The notes under the pieces were generated by a model. That model saw only the letters and a program-made list of their open reading frames with translations. It did not search any database and was not told the origin of the DNA. Of a stretch of DNA of 64,000 nt, positions 1-13,500 are shown one piece after another. Origin of the DNA: Microvelia longipes (Eukaryota > Arthropoda > Insecta > Hemiptera > Veliidae); contig JACMZG010001914.1 in assembly GCA_018340805.1 (NCBI GenBank), positions 50,281,731-50,345,730 on the forward strand. Direction: 5' to 3'. Positions within the stretch are counted from its first letter, which is position 1; each line of letters begins with the position of its first letter. A program made the position numbers and the translations under genes.

Positions 1-520
1 AATATTACTGTGAACTGTAATAAATATACTATTACAATATTACTGTATAAAATATACTATACAATATTACTGAAGAACTGTAATAAAATATACTATACAA
101 TATTAGTGTAGAACTGTAATAAAATATACTATACAATATTACTGTAGAACAGTAATAAAATATACTATACAATATACTGAAGAACTGTAATAAAATATAC
201 TATACAATATTAGTGTAGAACTGTAAAAATATACTATACAATATTACTGAAACAGTAATAAAAATACTATTGAAGAACTGTAATAACTAAAATATAGTGA
301 CTGTAATAAAATATACTATACAATATTACTGTAGAATGTAAGAAATATACTATACAATATTATGTAGAACGTAATAAATATACTATACAATATTACTGTT
401 AGAACAGGTAATAAAATATACTATACAATATTACTATATAGAACATTAATACAATAAACTATACAATATTACTGTAGAACAGTAACACAATATACTATAC
501 CATATTACTGTAATATAGTA
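1..520. repeat. AT-rich minisatellite array
   Basis: An imperfect tandem array with a unit of about 43 bp, built from the motifs AATATTACTGTAGAAC, AGTAATAAAATATAC and TATACAATATT. Copies differ by small indels. It runs off the left edge. Related AATATTACTG units recur at about 1716-1880, so the array once extended further or was split by the foldback element at 1019-1717. No coding potential. Confidence 0.85.
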
Positions 521-1018
521 TAAGTATAGTATTATCGTATTTTGATGTGTGAGGACGTTTTAGATTCGACTTATGCTCGTGTGCATTCCAACCTCATAAA
601 ATCTCAAATTTGGCGTTCTTACGCTTAACGCGGAGCGAAAAACTAACCTGCAGCCTAAAGTACTGAACACATTTTGATATGTGGTGACTTTTTGAATTAG
701 TCTTATGCTTGATAAAATCTTATATTCGACATTCCTGTGCACGGAGCTAGAAACTAAGCTAGCGAACGCTACTTTTATATAAATTGACCCATCTGCTCTC
801 TTTACTATAATGAATTATTAATGAATGAATTTTGGGTCTTTTTAACATTCCTGTATCAATAATTCCAAAATTTATTAATCCTATGTTGTACGCGCCGCAG
901 AAAACAAAGCTTGAGAGTGGTATATACAATATCTTGACACTCTTTACAGCTTTATTTATTACACGAATCATGTTTACTTTTGTTTTTACATAAAAAAGTA
1001 GCCGTACATTAAGTCATA

Positions 1019-1717
1019 GAATCTTACCAAAATCCACTTATGTGGTAAAATACTCCCCACCAAGTGTTTGGTCCAAAAAAGTAGGGAAATAAACTTTTCT
1101 GTTTCGCCAAGTACAGAAAAGACCAAAAAAGTCTCCACCAGTCCGTATTGGGTGTCATAGGCGTTTCAAAGTGAAGTTGCTAGGTTGGCAATAGTTAAGG
1201 GCCCTATTTACATTCTGAGACAATCATCAGCTTCTTCTCCTTGGCGGCATGCCAGAAAAGTGCCACTACCTTTAGAGGTAGTGTTTGCTAGGGTATATAG
1301 GGTATAGTGCCTGATTATATCGTACCCTTATCGTTTCATTTATTCATTCATTTCTCTTCTATACTCCTGGATCTATGCAAGTAAGTAAAACTGCTGCAAT
1401 TATAACAACTGCTAAAATCTGTTATGATTAATCTCCACGAACAACTGAATTGTTTGATATTCCAAAATATAGCAAAAGAAAATATAAAACTAGTTCAAAC
1501 CGCTGGCTTACGCCAAGAAGAAGAAGCTGATGATTGCTCTCAATGTAAATAGGGCCCTTAACTATTGCCAAACTAGCAACTTCACTTTGTAACGCCAATG
1601 ACCGTCTCCACCCAATAAGAACATGACTTGGCGGGACAGAAAAGTTAATTTCCCTACTTTTTTGGACCAAAGACTTAGCGGGGAGTATTTTACCATATAA
1701 GTGGTTTTTGGTAAGAT
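1019..1717. mobile_element. Foldback/MITE-like inverted repeat
   Basis: Arms of roughly 200 bp at 1019-1235 and 1525-1717 are reverse complements with about 85% identity by eye; both contain TGGTCCAAAAAAGTAGGGAA and GGGCCCTATTTACATT. A unique spacer of about 290 bp separates them. No open frame is convincing. It sits inside the AATATTACTG minisatellite, which resumes at 1716. Most likely a non-autonomous DNA transposon; the target duplication is not clear. Confidence 0.7.
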
Positions 1718-1719
1718 AC

Positions 1720-2454
1720 AATATTACTGTAGAACAATAATACAATATCACAGCTCGTTGAACAGTAACATAATAATACTGTGATCAACGGTTAAATAAT
1801 ATTACTGTATTGATCAGTAACATAATATTAATTTGTTTAATAGTAACATAATATTACCATGTGTGACAGTAACATAATAATTTTTCATTTAATTAATTTT
1901 TGACATTTAATACATGAGTAATACAAGAACAATTATTACTGTTACAAGTATTAGAGTTAGCATAGTTTCATTAGCTTGAAAAGGCTGGTAATTGTAATAA
2001 TTATTTGTAATAATATTTTTTAGTTTATAATAATTTATTTGCGATGAGGTAAATGAAGGTATAAAGCCTAACAGAAACATACTTAAAATAAATTGAATTT
2101 AAATTTTGATACATTTTACGACATTTAAGTTAGCTAGATAACTTCTGTTGGCCCATGTTATTCATCATCTAGCTTTTTGGCTATAAATTTAAGCAAATGG
2201 GACTTTATATAATCGATAGAGTTGATACTATGGAGTTAAAGTAGTGTTTCTACAAGAGACAGCACCAGCTAGTCTTGTATCCTTGGTAATAAAGATAAAT
2301 AACGTTTAAATCACGAAACTATTTCTACTTAACGTGAATAGAAGAGGGAAAAGATGGTATAAGATTATCCTGGCATGCGTGACTGTGAAATGACAGGAGC
2401 TGTCATGTCAACAAATACTACATGACTCAGTAGATAAGTTGGAACCGAGCGGTT
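1720..2454. other. Upstream region of the CCDC13-like gene
   Basis: AT-rich sequence with degenerate AATATTACTG repeats up to about 1880, then unique sequence. I see no TATA box at a convincing distance from the ATG at 2455. The start codon context is GGTTATGTCG, with no close upstream in-frame ATG. The promoter and 5' UTR of the coiled-coil gene should lie here but cannot be delimited. Confidence 0.4.
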
Positions 2455-2634
2455 ATGTCGACAGCCGTTAGTAAGAAGAAAGTCAAGCGGAAGAAAACGG
2501 CGATTAAATCTAGTCCTGATCTGCTGGATAATGTTCTCCCGGTAGATCTGGATGTGGAGAGCGAATTAAACTTGGATAGTTTAGAGCAGGATCATTTCAA
2601 ATCCATGCTCATGCCTACCTCTTCATTTTGCAAG
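2455..2634 (+). CDS. CCDC13: CCDC13 exon 1 (start codon)
   Basis: Encodes residues 1-60: a Lys-rich N terminus (KKKVKRKK), an acidic stretch, and an EQDHFKSM segment resembling the QFKAM region near the vertebrate N terminus. The ATG is the first in frame and the donor is CAAG|GTAAAA. It ends in phase 0. No signal peptide is seen, consistent with a cytoplasmic protein. Confidence 0.85.
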
Positions 2635-5600
2635 GTAAAACGGTAGTGTGTTTTGTAATAACTCAGTTTTAAGTTCTTAGAGACTTTCCTTAGAGAAAAT
2701 TCACTGGTGGCTTAGCGGGAGTAGCAAATTTGTTTCCGGCAGGAATAGAAAAAAGACGGCGACTGAGTGATTTGCCGTATGCTGTCTATGCAATCAATGC
2801 GCGTCTATTATTGAGGGTGGTACCTTTCTGTAAATGATGTGAGATGAAACATAGTACTAATATCAACCCAGTACAAATAGCAGGTATTTTTGAGTCTTCT
2901 ATGGAATTTAAAATACTTAATACGATGTCTAGTGGATCTCATTGATTAATTACTGTAAAATCCTTTGTATTACCTTTGTCTTCCCTCCTTTAACAAATAT
3001 TACAGGGACAAGTTCACTTAAAACTCTAGAAATTATATAATAGTAATGAAGTCTGAACATCGTATTTCACCGCACATACAGGATACGTGGCCATATTACT
3101 CCAAGAGCCAGGCCTAAAAAAGTGTGACCCATTTGGTACTACTTTAAATCAAATTTTTCTGAAAAAATATCTTAAATTAAGAATGAAAAGCATAGTCTGC
3201 TAATCCAGAGTGAAGCCCTTCATATGAGTGCGCTCATTCAAAATATTAGAAAATCGCACAAATTCCAATTTGCAGTAAATGGATCCCTGTAGGTAATGCA
3301 CATGACAAATGCGAATAAAATATTTTTAAAACTGTTAAATTTTCCACCGACTTTGCATGAATTAACAATTTTATTGTGATTTTAAAGGAGTTATGGCTCC
3401 TTTAAAATCACAAAGGATTTTGGTATAGTCATGCGATGGTATATAGACTTTGGGTATAGTCATGCGATTTTGATGATTAAACACTCGTAGTATAGAAACA
3501 TTTGTCACCTTTAAAAATGTTACCACTTATTTCCACTATTTCAAGAAAACTAAATTTTTTGCGGTTTTTAAAATTCTGAGCAGCGTGATCATATGAAATG
3601 CTCCAGTCTGGATTGGGAGACTATGTTTTTTCTTCATAATTTAACGTATATTTTTAGAAAAATTTGGTTTTGAAAGTCGTAAAAATGAGTCACATTTTTC
3701 TCAGGTCCGGCTCTTGGACTAAAGTATATTTTTTATATTTGTTTGTTAGATAAATTTTAGACAAAGGAGTATGTATCAGAGGTCTAATAAAAACCGATAT
3801 TTTAACTGTCTCAGGGCGAACGAAGCAAATCCGATTTGTGAAAAAAGTCCCAAGACACAATTAACGGCATATTATTGATTATGGCTTCTCATTGATTTAA
3901 TTTGAAATTGGTGATATAATTATTAAAATTTAACGAATAATCAACACCAACACCTATGTGGTTGTCATAGCATCACTTAAAATAATTGTTAAAAGTAGGA
4001 AAAAATAATTTTAGTTAAGTATTTGTAACAATTAATGAAGTACAACAATCGGAAAGAATTACTACTTACTAAACTTAAAAAGTTTAGTAAGTTCTTAATA
4101 GTATTCGATACTACCGAGTTTTACAAAACATGATTATTTCAAAATTATATCGAGTCAAGTTGAGGTGTTAATCAAAATAATTGTTAACAGGGAGAAGGAG
4201 TTGGAGTAGGGGAGTGGAAAAGTCAAGAGGAACCTATGTTTCCCCACGAGCTCCACATGACTTTAAAAAATCAAATACAGGTATCAATTGAAATAATTTA
4301 TTAAGTTATTTTTTTACCACCTGCTATAGTATCAAGTGTTATCTTTCAGGTGTCTCCTCCGTTTCAGTACAAACGGTACCAAAAATGTAATATTTTGGAA
4401 CTTTTTGCCTGCGTTTCCAGCATGGGATAATAGACAACCAAAGAAAAGTGTGCATGTTGCAGGTAATATGAGAAATTGTGCACAATGTCCAGGCATTATG
4501 TATGTGAGATTTCCCATAATGCTCAGGCATTGTGCACAATGCCCAGATATTGTGTCAATACTCTGCTCCTAATAGGCAATTTGGTCTTCACCAACGTTTT
4601 TAAATTTAATGCAAACAAAAGTTTACAAAACAATGACAAAATATGTGAATGTTAGTAAAGAGATTAAAATTAACAACAAAATTAATTTATTTAAGTAATT
4701 AATTGCGCTAGGAAATTACAAAATAATCACAAAGCTTGTTAAAATTTAATTAATAAGAATTCATCAATTGAAGGGATTATCCAATAAGGGATTATCCAAT
4801 AAGGGATTATCCAACAGACATTTTTTAATTTTGTTTGAAACAGGTTTTTTATTGAAAGTAGTAATCAAGTCACGTAAGTGATTATTCAATTCTATATATG
4901 ATTATTCAATTCTAAAACTATTCAGTTTTAGTCCAAAGTATGTAATGCATTCAGTAATTATGCACCAAGGGAGTAAAGAATGCTATGATTTCCTTTGAGC
5001 AATTAGTTAGTTCCTACGGTGAAAATAGAGAACCAAAGCAATTAACTCCCAAGGCGAAGCCGAAGAATTTATGAGTTTAACTCCCGAGGCAATATGAGGC
5101 AGAGCCGAGTATTGAATAGTAAATTAATGGAGTGAAAAGATTAGGAGGCACGTTATAAGTATTATTAGTCAGGTCTTCAGTATTAGGTTGCTAGACAAGG
5201 TAAGCTTGCTAAATGTCGCCCATTTTATTTTTCAGGGTCTAGAGGAGGAGAATGAAGAGTTAAAAACAAAACTAAAGCAAGCTGAAGATAGGTTGGCAGC
5301 TGCTTCACCTCTGAGGAATGTCGGTAGAGCTTCAGATTTAGCAGCTGGCAGGATAGTAGAACTTAGCAAGAAGATCAAAGAATTACAGTCTCAAATTAAA
5401 CTTCAGAATTACACCTTGGGCAAGAAAGGACCCCCCTTTGTTGAACCTCACAAAGGTCCGATTCCTGAATAATGTTTTAACTCCATTACGCATGATTTAA
5501 CCAAGGATCTTTAATAAAGGGGATGACGCACTAAGTCGATTTGCCATACAAACAAGTGACCCCATCGAAAATTAAAAAATAGAAAGAATTCAACACGAAA

Positions 5601-8600
5601 CACACGTCAAAAACCAACTGTACATGCTTGGTACAAACTGCGCATGCTTACAATTCTTAAGACAGCGCAGGTCTTAAAATTTAGAGGCAAACTTACGTCA
5701 CCATGGTTTCCCATTGTTTATTGCTTGAGAAGGTTATAACAACAATAATAATAATAATAATATCCGTTTATTGGATTAAATTGTTACATATTAGTATTAC
5801 AGCTTATTTTCTTTACAATTCATCCAATCAGCTATAGCTGAGGATTTTATGCATAGCTGCGTTAACGTGAAATTTCTTTCATTGATTCAAAGTAAAGTAA
5901 TAGAGGTAGGAGGTCTGAACATCGGGCCTTCAGGTTATAACAAAACACGCTTAAATTATCACTCACTGAAGAGGCAAAGTATAGTCCAAAATTTAAAATT
6001 AAATAAGCACAAATGACTTAACAAGCACCACAAATGTAACAATCACGAGAAGCACAGAAGAAAGTTGAGAAGCAAACTCGACAACCTTGCTACATAGCCT
6101 GTGTTTGACGCCTTTTTTTCATTACAACTAAGGGTAAGGTAAGTTTGCTCCTATTTCTCTATCTCATACAACTTCCATGGGGTCAGAAATGTTCCTTAAT
6201 GCGTCATCGCCTTTATTCAAGATCCTTGGATTTAACAAATTTCTATCACTTCCTCCATAACTCAATTTTGGCGCATACGTTTATGATGTGTGACTGTTAG
6301 AACGTTTTCTTAAATGAAGCTTCTTTGCAGTAAGATGGCCGCCCAAATCCTAACTTTGTGACGGGAATCTTGAGCTGGAGCAAACACGCAGCGGAATCGA
6401 TCATATTCCGCTACACAACGTTATGTTTATCGCACATTGGATTTTTTAAAATTTGTTGGGATTAAAATTATTAACATCCTTACGAGCGAAGATAATACAA
6501 CCTAAACGAATCACGAGGTTTGCATAAAACAAATGTTTTTTCTTTAAACAAGTTCTATATAGCCAAAGAATACAATATTTATAGTGTGTAAACCGGAGCC
6601 TTATTTTATTTATTGATTTAGGTTATTTGTGCCTCTTTTTTTATTTATTTATTTATTTTGGTATGAAATTTGGTGTCAAAGAGGGTGTCCTATACAGTCT
6701 GTGGACTGACTTTTGATAAATGAACCTGGCATTCTCCTGTGAAATTGAGGGAAACCACAGAAAACCCTCAATTAGGTTCATCGAACACGCGGGTCCTGTA
6801 AAAATGTTTTTATAACCTCAAATAACAATAATCTCCGTTCCGAAAAAAGGTAACGAGATTTTTGCAGCGCAAGCAAGATGTACCGGAAGCAAGAGAAGCA
6901 CCTTTATTTGTGAAAGCGTTATTAATATTCTGGGATGTCATTGTGATGTCAAACGTTTAGATCTAAATGTTCAGGAGAAAAGATTGAAGTATGTAACTTT
7001 CCTCACATCTTTTCGGCTCAACAGTTGCAAGGCCAACGGGTGATAAATCATCTCCTTTCTGCGTTATCCATACATATGTTTAATTTTAGGAGGAGGAGAC
7101 GCAAGTTTACTAGATGCTGACAATATTGAATGTTGTAGTGAATGCGTCCATGTTAAAGCTGAATTCAACGAGCTCACTGATAAATACAACTCAGCCAATA
7201 TCAAACTATGTGAATTAAGAAATCAGAATCAACATCTGAGACACGAATTCAAACTGGCTGTGAAGGTAATGCAAGTTCTATGTCAAGCTTTGCACTTCTA
7301 TAGTCTATCGTTTAGTTTAAAAATCCTCAAGGTCATAAGTATTTTGGGGATTGACCAATCAGAGAAGCCGCTGCCAACCTCTCACTTAAAAAAAAAAAAA
7401 AAGAATCCCTACCACAATAACCACTGTAGGGAAAAAACCTTCTTCCCGACAATCGTTCACTTTGTTTGTGGTTCTTCTTTTGATTAAATCGTTTTGAAAA
7501 CTACTTTCAAATTAATCTTTAAAATGATATTTTAAAATAAAACTACATATAAGAAATGTACAAAAACATCGCCACGAAAATACTGGTAAAATAACCTGAT
7601 TTGTTTACATAGTTTTTTCCCGCTCCCTTCTTGCAGGGATTTTTTCTTAAGAATCAGTGGTGTCTAAACTGACCTGTCAAGATTTTTAAACGATAGACTT
7701 TAAGTCCTAATTTAAGTACTTAGTTTTAGCCAGTAATACAAGAAATGAGAATAAAAGCTACCACTCTTGAAACGAGTCTTTCCGCCTAAAGGATTAAAAT
7801 TTAAGTACAGCGTTTTTACGAGATAAGTACTCACTCACTCAGAGTAATACAATAACGGGTTATTGCCCGTTATTGTATTACTCTGAATAAATAAATATAA
7901 ATAACAAGAGAACTGTGCTAGCCACAAATGTGGTTGAGGACTTAAAGTTTAAATTGACGTCATTTTGATTATAAATATTAAATATTATTTGTTGTTGCTC
8001 TCATAGGACTGTTATGTCTCTTGATTGTTATGTCAAGTTTCATTAAAATTGGATCTGTCCTATGAGCTATAGCTCGTTTACAAGAAATGTGCATATCCGT
8101 GTACCAATACATACTACTTACATATTTATAGAGACAATTGTTATTTATGCACCAAGGGAGTGAAGAATGCTATAATTTCCCTGAGCAGTTGGTTCTCAAG
8201 GCGAAAGGCAAGAGAAGCAAAGCATTTAACTCTCGAAGCCGTGGTATTTATGTGCCTAACGGATTATGAGCCAATAACAAAAATTTGGTCAGGTCCCCTT
8301 TTAAATTTTGATGGTGCTGCCCCAAAAAATATTGCTCTAAACAACATATTTTAATCTAAAATAGATTTTGAGCTAATGAAACATTTTTTTGGTTGGGTCC
8401 TTCTTATAATAGGAAACATATTTTATTCCCAAGCGAGTAAAAGTTACTTTTTACTCCCAAGGGAGTGAAATATTGCTTTTTCTCCCTTGTGAGTTAAAAG
8501 TGCTTTTATACTTTTAGTCAATAAACATCACACATAATACACCAACTGGGGATGAAGTTTATATTTAACGATTTTTGTGATTTGTAAGTGCTGAAACGTC

Positions 8601-10476
8601 AACATTTTATGAAAAAGTGGGAGTAACGTTTTTTGCAAATGCAATGCTTCCCTCTCCTTTAAGGAAAGGGGAAAAACGATTCTCCCCTGCTCTCACTGGC
8701 CAGTCCGCCCCTGCCCTTGACCCCGAAATTATTACAATGGGCCAAAATTGTCCTTTCCACTTCTCTCCTTTAGTAAAATGCATCCACAGATTCCACAAGA
8801 CGAAAACACTTTCTAAAATAGTCTACTTTAGAAAGTACCAAAAGTTTACTGATTTAAATTTTATTTTCTTTAAAATTAACATAGTACAATTTAATACCTT
8901 TGATATGTGTCTATACAAGGCTCTTCAGAGTGAAATTGGCGAAAAAGTAAACGTACCAAACATACTGTCCGGTGGACAGGGGTGGCGAGGAAGAGCTCAG
9001 CAGATTCTAGGTCTTCAGCAGAAAGTAGCTGAGCTCAATGAAAAATTAAATCAAATTCAAACTGCTAAATCAAATAGTAAGTTGATTATTTTTATAGTTT
9101 CAAGAGTAGTTGGGGGTCGCATCGTTCCCGTGAATCTTCACTCACGCGAGAACTTTCAAACTTTAGAAATGGCGCGAAAAAAGTGTATATAGATAAAAAA
9201 TAGTAGATATAACCGTCAAAAATCCACTTTCAAAGAACTAATTATACATTTTTTGGGCGAAGGAATCAATAATGTCATGTGATTTTACGACTTTAAAGAA
9301 CGTTTGGTTATTAATCATCTTCATGAGTAATTCATGATTTTAACTCGCGCAATAAATCAGCTTTGCATTTTCGCGTGAACGAGGATTCGCGGGAGTGAGG
9401 TTTCGCGGGATCGCGAAACCTCACGCGAGTAGTTGCGTGGTGTTCCAATCAAGGATGTTGAATAAAGGGGATGACGCACTAAGTCGAATTGCCATTCAAC
9501 AAAGTGACCCCATCGAAAATCAAAACAGAGAAGAATTCAACACGAAACACACGTCAAAAACTAACTGCACATGCTTGGTACAAACTGCGCATGCTTATGA
9601 TCCTTATAACAGCGCAGGTCTTAAAATTTAGAGGCAAACTTAACTCTCAATGGGTTTCCCATTGTTTTGCTTGCGAAGGTTATAAACAAATAGAAAAAAG
9701 TTCATACTTTTTAACTGTTTTTTTTGTTAATATTGCTTAAAATTAACAACATTAAAGAAATTAAGAACATTACAACCAAATTGAATCTTGAAAACTAGCA
9801 AAACATTTCACTAGGCTAAAAAAAGACAAAATATTAACACATTTAACTTACTCTCTACGAAAAATAAACGGTAAAGCTTCAATTACTCTCACTAAAGTGG
9901 CTACCTAGAGTCCAAAATGTAAAATATAAGCACAAATGACTTGACAAGCACCAAATGTAACAATAACGAAAGCACTGAAGAAAGTTGTGAAGCAAACTTG
10001 ACAACCAAGAATTGTATAACAACTTAGCTACATAACCTGCGTTTGGCGCATTTTTTAATTATAACCTAAGTGAAGGTAAGTTTGCTCCTATTTCTCTATC
10101 TCATACAACTTCCATGGGGTCAGAAATGTTCCTTAATGCGTCATTCCCTTTATTCAACATCCTTGGTTCCAATAGATCAAAGAGTATGTATTGTACATGT
10201 ATTTACGTGTGCACAATACAAAGGTAGCAGAACATCCGAATAGCCAAGGAAAGGAGTTCAAATCTTCTTATTGTGAAACCCAGCCATTTTCTGACAGCTT
10301 GTCTGCTTATGAGCTGTTCATACATGTTGTATTTGCTGTTATGGTTTTAGCGGTAGTTCAGTTTACGGTTGGTTTACCGGCATTGACTGAACAGTTATTT
10401 TCAACTAGAAATACTTGCATCAAAAGAGGCGAACCTGTAAGTTAATACTTCATATTAAATCATACTTCACACACAC

Positions 10477-10557
<81 letters not shown>

Positions 10558-13500
10558 ATACAAAACATATTTAAGACATATATTTTGGTTATCAGAGGCC
10601 TAGAGAGATCGGTCTCCCAATCCCCCATCCCATTAATTTTCTGATAAAAATTTCGACAAATGTGTTTAAGTAACATCTCATATTTTACAATAAAACAAAT
10701 TACATAAGTACTTTTGGCCGTTTCGCGGCCATATAGTCGTTCTCCTATATCAGTTTGTCATATTACTAGTTTATATAAGTGGCATAATGCCACGATATAA
10801 GCCAATATATAAATTTATTAGTCAAAATACGTGATTTGTAGATACTGTGTTATATATGTCAATCTATAAAATCTGGACTAATGCTGATAATAAAATGTAA
10901 CTTTGTATGTTTGTTAACTATACATAGTACGCTCACATTTGTTCTTCTTCTTTAAATTAATGCCTTCCATAATGGAATCCTTTCGGTTACGCTTTAACCC
11001 CAATAAATTCAGTAAAACATAAAAGACTTCTAAAAAAATATTTAATTATATTGTTGAGATAGTGAAGGCTGCGGCAAAAACAGAGCTGAAATAGAATCAC
11101 TGAAGACTGAAATAGAAACGCTAAGGACTGAGTCTGATACAGTTAAATGTGAATTAGCTGATACTAAAAGAAGATTAGAAGAGAGCAAAGCGAGAGTTAA
11201 ATCCCTTCAGACTGAGTTCTCAGCTATCAGGGCTGCCAATGCTGCGTTATCAGAGAAAATAGCTGTCGATAAGAAACTTATAGACTCTCTAAACGTAAGT
11301 ATCAAGTAAGGAAGGAGCAAGTATGAGTCTATCTTTGATATCTGATCTGTAAGACTCATCTATCACCCTCTTCTTCATTCAACGGCTAGCACTGATGATG
11401 TCCTCTTATTAGGTTGAAAGCGCTTTGCTATAAAGAAATATATTTTTTTTGAGAGACTTCTTCCTCTTTTATTAAGTCTGAAGTATTAGACGATATAGAA
11501 AGTTTTAAAGAGTTTAGGCTTTAAAAGTGTTTAAAGAGTTTTAAGGCTTTAAAGAGTTTTTAGGATATAAACAATTTTTAAGCTTTATTGAATTTTTGAA
11601 GCTTTAAAGAGTTTTTAAGCTGTAATGAATTTTAAAAGCTTTAAAGAGTTTTAAGTCTTAAAAGAGTTTTTAGGCAATAAAGAATTTTTAAAGCTTCAAT
11701 GAATTTTTAAAGCATTAAAGAATTTTAAGGCTTTAAAGAGTTTAGGGTTTCAAAGAGTTTAAAAAGCTCACTGCGCATGCCAATGCTAGTGTTGCATTCA
11801 GCAATGTAGAAAGAAGGATGTAAGAATGCCATCGTATGAAGGAATTGAATGGTGCCTACATTTTACCTTGAGAGCTACTAACATATCTAAAGAGGTACTA
11901 AGATTGAGAGGTACCTCTAAATGTAGGCAATATGTATGTATAGTATGGCAATGTATATGCAATACATATTGCCATGAGAGGTACTAACATATTATCTTGA
12001 GAGGTACCTACATATTGCCTTGAGAGATACCTACATATTGCCTTGAGAGGTACCTAATATGCCTTGAGAGTACCTACATCATTTTGAGAGGTACCTACAT
12101 ATATAGCCATGAGGGGTACCTACATATTGCCTTGAGAGGTACTAACGTATCATCTAGAGAGGTACCTACATATTGCCTTGAGAGGTACCTACATATCATT
12201 TTGAGAGGTACCTACATATTGCCTTGAGAGGTACTAATGTAATGATCTAGAAGGTACCTACATATTGCCTTGAGGGTACTAACATATCATCTAGAGAGGT
12301 ACCTACATATTGCCTTGAGAGGTACTAACATATCATCTAGAGATGTACCTACATATTGCCTTAAGAGGTACTAACATATCACCTTGAGAGATACTTACAT
12401 ATTTAACCCTAAAAGAATAAAGTAGAATAAATGTAATCTCCTAGATAAAATGCAACCATTCTTAAATTAGTTCAAAGATAATATATTTCACAATAACTGT
12501 TGTAGGCGCAGCTAGGGAGTGCTACCGAGAAAGCTAAGGGTAAAGAGTCTGTATCGAACAACCGATATGAACATCAAATATCACTCTTGAAAAGAGATCT
12601 ATCACAGGTAACCATCGTCCAGTAGAAGAATTTTGAAAGACATACAGTTAGTTTCCGCTTATTTTTGCTCGTCTCTTGTCTATAATAAGCGTATTTTAAA
12701 GGATATTTTATTTGATAGTGACAAGAGTTAATTTAATCCTTTTAAGTTTTGGTCAATTAAATACTATATTGATGTCTGTATATTTAAATCAACAAAAGTA
12801 AGAAACATCGCGAAGGGGTTATTTCCCAATAAACATAAACCTTAAGAAAACATTAAACAGCCAACTACTATGCCGACAAAATGTGAAATGGGTTGAGTAT
12901 CTGGCAAAAATCTCCATCGTTTTCCTACTTTTTAGTAATCTCCAATTTAGTAATATACTAGATTCTGGTTTGTTACAGGAAAGATTGAAGAATGAACAGC
13001 TTGAAGAAACTGTCAAGGAAAAAGATTGCAAGATAGCTTCTTTACAGGCCAAATCTTGCTACGTACCAAGGTAAATTATACTTTTTTGTAAGTATCTTTT
13101 GTATTTACTATTATTTCTCTCTATTTTTTATAATACTGGCTTAAAATTTCTCAATTTTGCTTTTCAGGTTAAGCCAAAGCATGAGCGAAGAGCAAGTACC
13201 ACCTGTTGAATCTAGATGTGTGTCTGCCAGATCTGTATCACTCGATAACTCGCCTATTAATGTAGGTTTTCAAATTATGTATCGGATTAAGAGAAACGAT
13301 TTTGAACCTTAAGCACACCAAGTAGTTAGCACAAATCACAATCAGTAAGTTGTGCGTAGTCTGTCAGCATATTTAAAAATAAAAATTTAAAATTCGTTGT
13401 AGTTGTTGCATCGCATATAATTATAAGGATTCTTAAAATATTAAAGACAAAGACGTTTATTACGGACTGAGGCCAATACACAAAAAATACAAAATATTAA

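Noticed and set aside
7260..7487. 75-residue open frame after CCDC13 exon 3
   Set aside because: It begins at the exon end and runs through the donor and a poly-A tract in the intron.
8617..8919. N-terminal 100 residues of the 191-residue frame containing CCDC13 exon 4
   Set aside because: Only the part from 8920 matches the family, and the join to exon 3 needs the 8920 acceptor. Upstream sequence is intron read-through.
10415..10676. Ile/Tyr repeat open frames
   Set aside because: Pure (TA)n microsatellite translation; same for 32328-32510 and 47669-47863.
12819..13052. 77-residue minus-strand open frame
   Set aside because: Antisense shadow of CCDC13 exon 7, which has matching phase and splice sites.
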